Positions 19,115 through 20,779 of a stretch of 20,779 nt of DNA are shown piece by piece. The translations under genes and the position numbers were made by a program. A model generated the notes under the pieces. The model saw nothing but the letters and a program-made list of their open reading frames with translations. It did not search any database and was not told the DNA's origin. The DNA lies in NCBI GenBank assembly GCA_020720705.1, contig DYOJ01000011.1:1-20779 (forward strand), written 5' to 3'. Each line of letters starts with the position of its first letter. Position 1 is the first letter of the stretch. The stretch is from Acetofilamentum sp. GTDB lineage: Bacteria; Bacteroidota; Bacteroidia; Bacteroidales; JAADGE01.

Positions 19115-19552
19115 TCATTTTAAATTGTGTTTTAAGATGCCTTCAAGGGCTCTGATTACCCTTGAAGTTTCTAAGACGTTCATGTCTTTTAGCTTCTTTT
19201 GGCAGGGCGATTTCTCACTCTTTAAGAACTCGCTTAAATGCTTCATATCTGCCAGATGTCTTCCTAAATTAACCTCATAATTACTCCAACCTACTTGTAT
19301 CATTAAGGACATAATGTACCTATGTTGGTCGTTATTACGGTCAAAGATTGCCCAGTGGTCATACGAATGCCTTTTACCTCCAAGCGAGGCAATGAGGTCA
19401 TTGGCCTCGTCAAAGGTCAATTTCGTAGTACTGCGTATTTCCGGATTACCGGTCATTGCCATAAGTAGTTCTTCCTTTGCCTCAGCATCTCGCTTAATGC
19501 GCTCCGGTAGCAGTACGTGAATGGTTATTATTTGCTCTTTTGTTACTGTCAT
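19115..19552 (-). CDS. GemA/gp16-like early regulatory protein (DUF1018 type)
   Basis: This 145-residue protein resembles the Mu GemA/gp16 family: it begins 'TKEQIITIHVLLPERI', has 'SSLGG/ASLGGKRHSYDHWAIF'-type core residues near 55-70, then 'RYIMSLMIQVGWSNYEVNLG' near 77-96 and a C-terminal helix ('LETSRVIRALEGILKHNL'). In Mu, GemA modulates host gene expression and DNA supercoiling during early development. It lies a few genes downstream of the Gam-like gene, as in Mu-like early regions. The match is by pattern, so moderate confidence applies. Confidence 0.68.
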   Translation of the reverse strand: MTVTKEQIITIHVLLPERIKRDAEAKEELLMAMTGNPEIRSTTKLTFDEANDLIASLGGKRHSYDHWAIFDRNNDQHRYIMSLMIQVGWSNYEVNLGRHLADMKHLSEFLKSEKSPCQKKLKDMNVLETSRVIRALEGILKHNLK

Positions 19553-19706
19553 TTCTTAAAATTTCTGTTCGATTATCTGTTCTGATGTATTTTGCTCCTT
19601 TTTGGATTTTTATAGCTTCCATCTCTTTTGCAATTTTAAGTGCTTTGATCGCTTTTTCTCTCTGATGGGCGTTGGAGTTGTGGTCGTGTATGGTCTGATG
19701 TTCCAT
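19494..19706 (-). CDS. Small basic hypothetical protein
   Basis: This 70-residue protein has a helical Lys/Ala/Glu-rich centre ('REKAIKALKIAKEMEAIKIQ') and a polar Asn/Arg-rich tail. It overlaps the preceding gene by 71 bp and the GemA-like gene by 59 bp. The tail lies in the overlap and is compositionally odd, so the true C-terminus may be uncertain. No function is recognised. Confidence 0.45.
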   Translation of the reverse strand: MEHQTIHDHNSNAHQREKAIKALKIAKEMEAIKIQKGAKYIRTDNRTEILRNDSNKRANNNHSRTATGAH

Positions 19707-19857
19707 TTTCTAAGGATAAAATAAAGTTATTGATTGCTTTTTGCATTTGAGTATCGGTAACCGGTGGCTTGGCAAACCAAGCCCCATTACTATCTTTTCT
19801 TATCTCGTGGCCGTTGACCACGAAACTCGTGTCGGATATGGTGTTAAATTTGTACAT
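19636..19857 (-). CDS. Small hypothetical protein
   Basis: This 73-residue protein starts 'MYKFNTISDTSFVVNGHEIR' and continues 'KDSNGAWFAKPPVTDTQMQK', a small strand-rich fold followed by a helix ('AINNFILSLENG'). The C-terminal 20 residues overlap the next gene and are low in complexity. It begins right after an octamer repeat gap. It is not recognised. Confidence 0.55.
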   Translation of the reverse strand: MYKFNTISDTSFVVNGHEIRKDSNGAWFAKPPVTDTQMQKAINNFILSLENGTSDHTRPQLQRPSERKSDQST

Positions 19858-19862
19858 ATTCA

Positions 19863-19955
19863 GTAGTGAGTATTGAGTATTAAGTAGTGAGTAGTGAGTA
19901 TTGCTAATCGGCTAATCAACTAATCAGCTAATCGGCTAATCAGCTAATCAGCTAA
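19863..19955. repeat. Mixed octamer repeats after Gam stop
   Basis: Two families sit side by side: TGAGTATT/GTAGTGAG units (about 19866-19901) and GCTAATCA/GCTAATCG units (about 19902-19950). They fill the gap between the Gam-like gene's stop and the next gene's start. The same pair of families occurs at 1-117. Confidence 0.93.
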
Positions 19956-20479
19956 TTAATTGACACTTCCTCTTTTTTAACTTCCACAAAAAAAGTTTCA
20001 TCTTGATCAACAAGGATTCCGACCTTTTCAAATAGTGCTGCCACTTCAGGTACTTCTCTGTCGGCAAGGAGCTTGTCCTTGCTTGGTTCCTCTGTGGTAC
20101 GCACGTATTCCGGTAAAAACTCCCTAAGCATATTGGTAACTGCGCTCCAAGTAAAGCCTTTTTGGGTTTTCAGTTTGGGGGTTCCGGTACGGAACCCAAA
20201 AATACCGTGAGTGCTCTCTACGCTCTTTTTCTTGGTAAAAAGTACCTCCTTGTTTTCGGTGGCATACACCTGCAATACGTCAAAAGTGTTGCTTTTTTTG
20301 TCTTGCAATTTGGTGAGTTCGTCTTGATAACTCTCTCTTATCTTGGTTATTTGCATATCCATTTTGGAGGTGATTTGTTGCATACGTGCATCTGCGGTGG
20401 CGTATTCCGCAAAGGCGCTATCTGCCTGTTCTCTTGTAACGCCTTGTAGAATTGTTTTTTTTTGTCTTTGTGTTGCCAT
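19952..20479 (-). CDS. gam: Host-nuclease inhibitor Gam-like protein (Mu Gam family)
   Basis: This 175-residue protein matches the Mu Gam family, which binds DNA ends and shields linear phage DNA from host RecBCD-type exonucleases; Mu Gam is 174 residues and related to Ku. Features are a helical N-terminal coil with 'ADSAFAEYATADARMQQITS' and 'ITKIRESYQDELTKLQDKKS' (residues 17-62), then the hallmark strand segment 'GIFGFRTGTPKLKTQKGFTW' near 91-110, and an acidic end. Gam belongs to the early operon of Mu-like phages, consistent with its place ahead of the GemA-like gene. The ATG is preceded by repeats. Confidence 0.88.
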   Translation of the reverse strand: MATQRQKKTILQGVTREQADSAFAEYATADARMQQITSKMDMQITKIRESYQDELTKLQDKKSNTFDVLQVYATENKEVLFTKKKSVESTHGIFGFRTGTPKLKTQKGFTWSAVTNMLREFLPEYVRTTEEPSKDKLLADREVPEVAALFEKVGILVDQDETFFVEVKKEEVSIN

Positions 20480-20753
20480 TGTGTTAATGTGTTTATGTGT
20501 TAATGTGAAAATGTGAAAATGCGATGTGCTGAGCTTCGGTCGTTGAGCGGCGGTTACCGAGCGTGGTCATTGAGCGTAGCTGAAACTCCGAAGTATGCTA
20601 ATCAACTAATCAGCTAATCAACTAATCAACTAATCAACTAATCAACTAATCAGCTAATCAGCTAATCAGCTAATCAACTAATCAACTAATCAACTAATCA
20701 ACTAATCAACTAATCAGCTAATCAGCTAATCAACTAATCAGCTAATCAGCTAA
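20480..20753. repeat. Gene-free 274-bp gap of three repeat types
   Basis: 20480-20521 is a third 8-bp family (TGTGTTAA, TGTGTTTA, TGTGAAAA). 20525-20590 is a GC-richer block with two copies of GGTCRTTGAGCG and CTTCGG/CCGAAG arms, like dispersed palindromic repeats of Bacteroidota. 20597-20753 is about 19 copies of CTAATCAR. No protein gene is seen. Confidence 0.92.
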
Positions 20754-20779
20754 TTAATTGAGGTTTATTTCGTTGATAA
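20754..20779 (-). CDS. Partial gene, C-terminal end only
   Basis: The last seven codons of a minus-strand frame (INEINLN) end with TAA at 20754-20756. The stop is set in the repeat exactly as for the Gam-like gene. By position it would be an early gene upstream of gam; nothing more can be said. Confidence 0.4.

Noticed and set aside
20597..20753. Octamer array as a CRISPR array
   Set aside because: The units are 8 bp with no unique spacers and no cas genes; these are simple tandem repeats.

Overview
The window is part of a Mu-like (transposable, contractile-tailed) prophage or phage of a Bacteroidota host. The phage assignment rests on recognisable Mu-type head and tail proteins: small and large terminase, gp36-like, gp29-like portal, gp30/MuF-like head protein, gpG-like, prohead protease/scaffold, gpT-like capsid, tail sheath and tail tube. 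Gam-like and GemA-like early proteins point the same way. The host assignment rests on many promoter -7 elements of the form TAnnTTTG, starts without strong Shine-Dalgarno sequences, and intergenic repeats typical of that phylum. No transposase or phage end is visible, so transposition is inferred and not seen.

Layout. 1-5473 (minus strand): late block 2, read right to left as protease/scaffold, capsid, a membrane coiled-coil protein, amidase endolysin, a lipoprotein with a C-terminal membrane anchor (unimolecular spanin candidate), a repeat protein, sheath and tube; tape measure and baseplate genes presumably lie beyond the left edge. 5641-11806 (plus strand): late block 1, with terminases, gp36, portal, MuF with a C-terminal toxin-like domain, gpG and a tail terminator candidate. 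The two blocks diverge from a 167-bp spacer at 5474-5640, so the morphogenesis genes are split between strands, unlike Mu. 11803-13416 (minus): a small HTH-like gene, a terminator, a 59-residue gene, a KilA-N regulator and a truncated KilA-N copy. 13645-14040 (plus): a winged-helix-like gene divergent from the KilA-N unit, forming a likely control switch. 14022-20779 (minus): the early/accessory operon, running from Gam through GemA, a zinc-ribbon-like protein, a winged-helix gene, an HNH endonuclease, an ASCH protein and several small unknown genes.

The main novelty candidate is a pair of 5' leaders of about 150 nt at 12987-13134 and 13422-13567 (minus strand), one before each KilA-N copy. 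Each starts just after an identical promoter and can form the same pseudoknot: a long-range stem P1, a hairpin P2, and a stem P3 that closes across P1. The stem sequences differ almost completely between the copies while pairing is kept, although the first 35 codons of the two genes are identical. This looks like a cis-acting structured RNA (regulatory element or ribozyme) that I do not recognise.

Other notable points are a textbook -1 frameshift signal at the portal/MuF junction (9303-9332), 8-bp-period repeats filling gaps between genes on both strands, a small promoter-to-terminator unit behind the MuF toxin gene, an in-frame TAA inside a winged-helix gene, and a tRNA-like sequence with a shortened middle.
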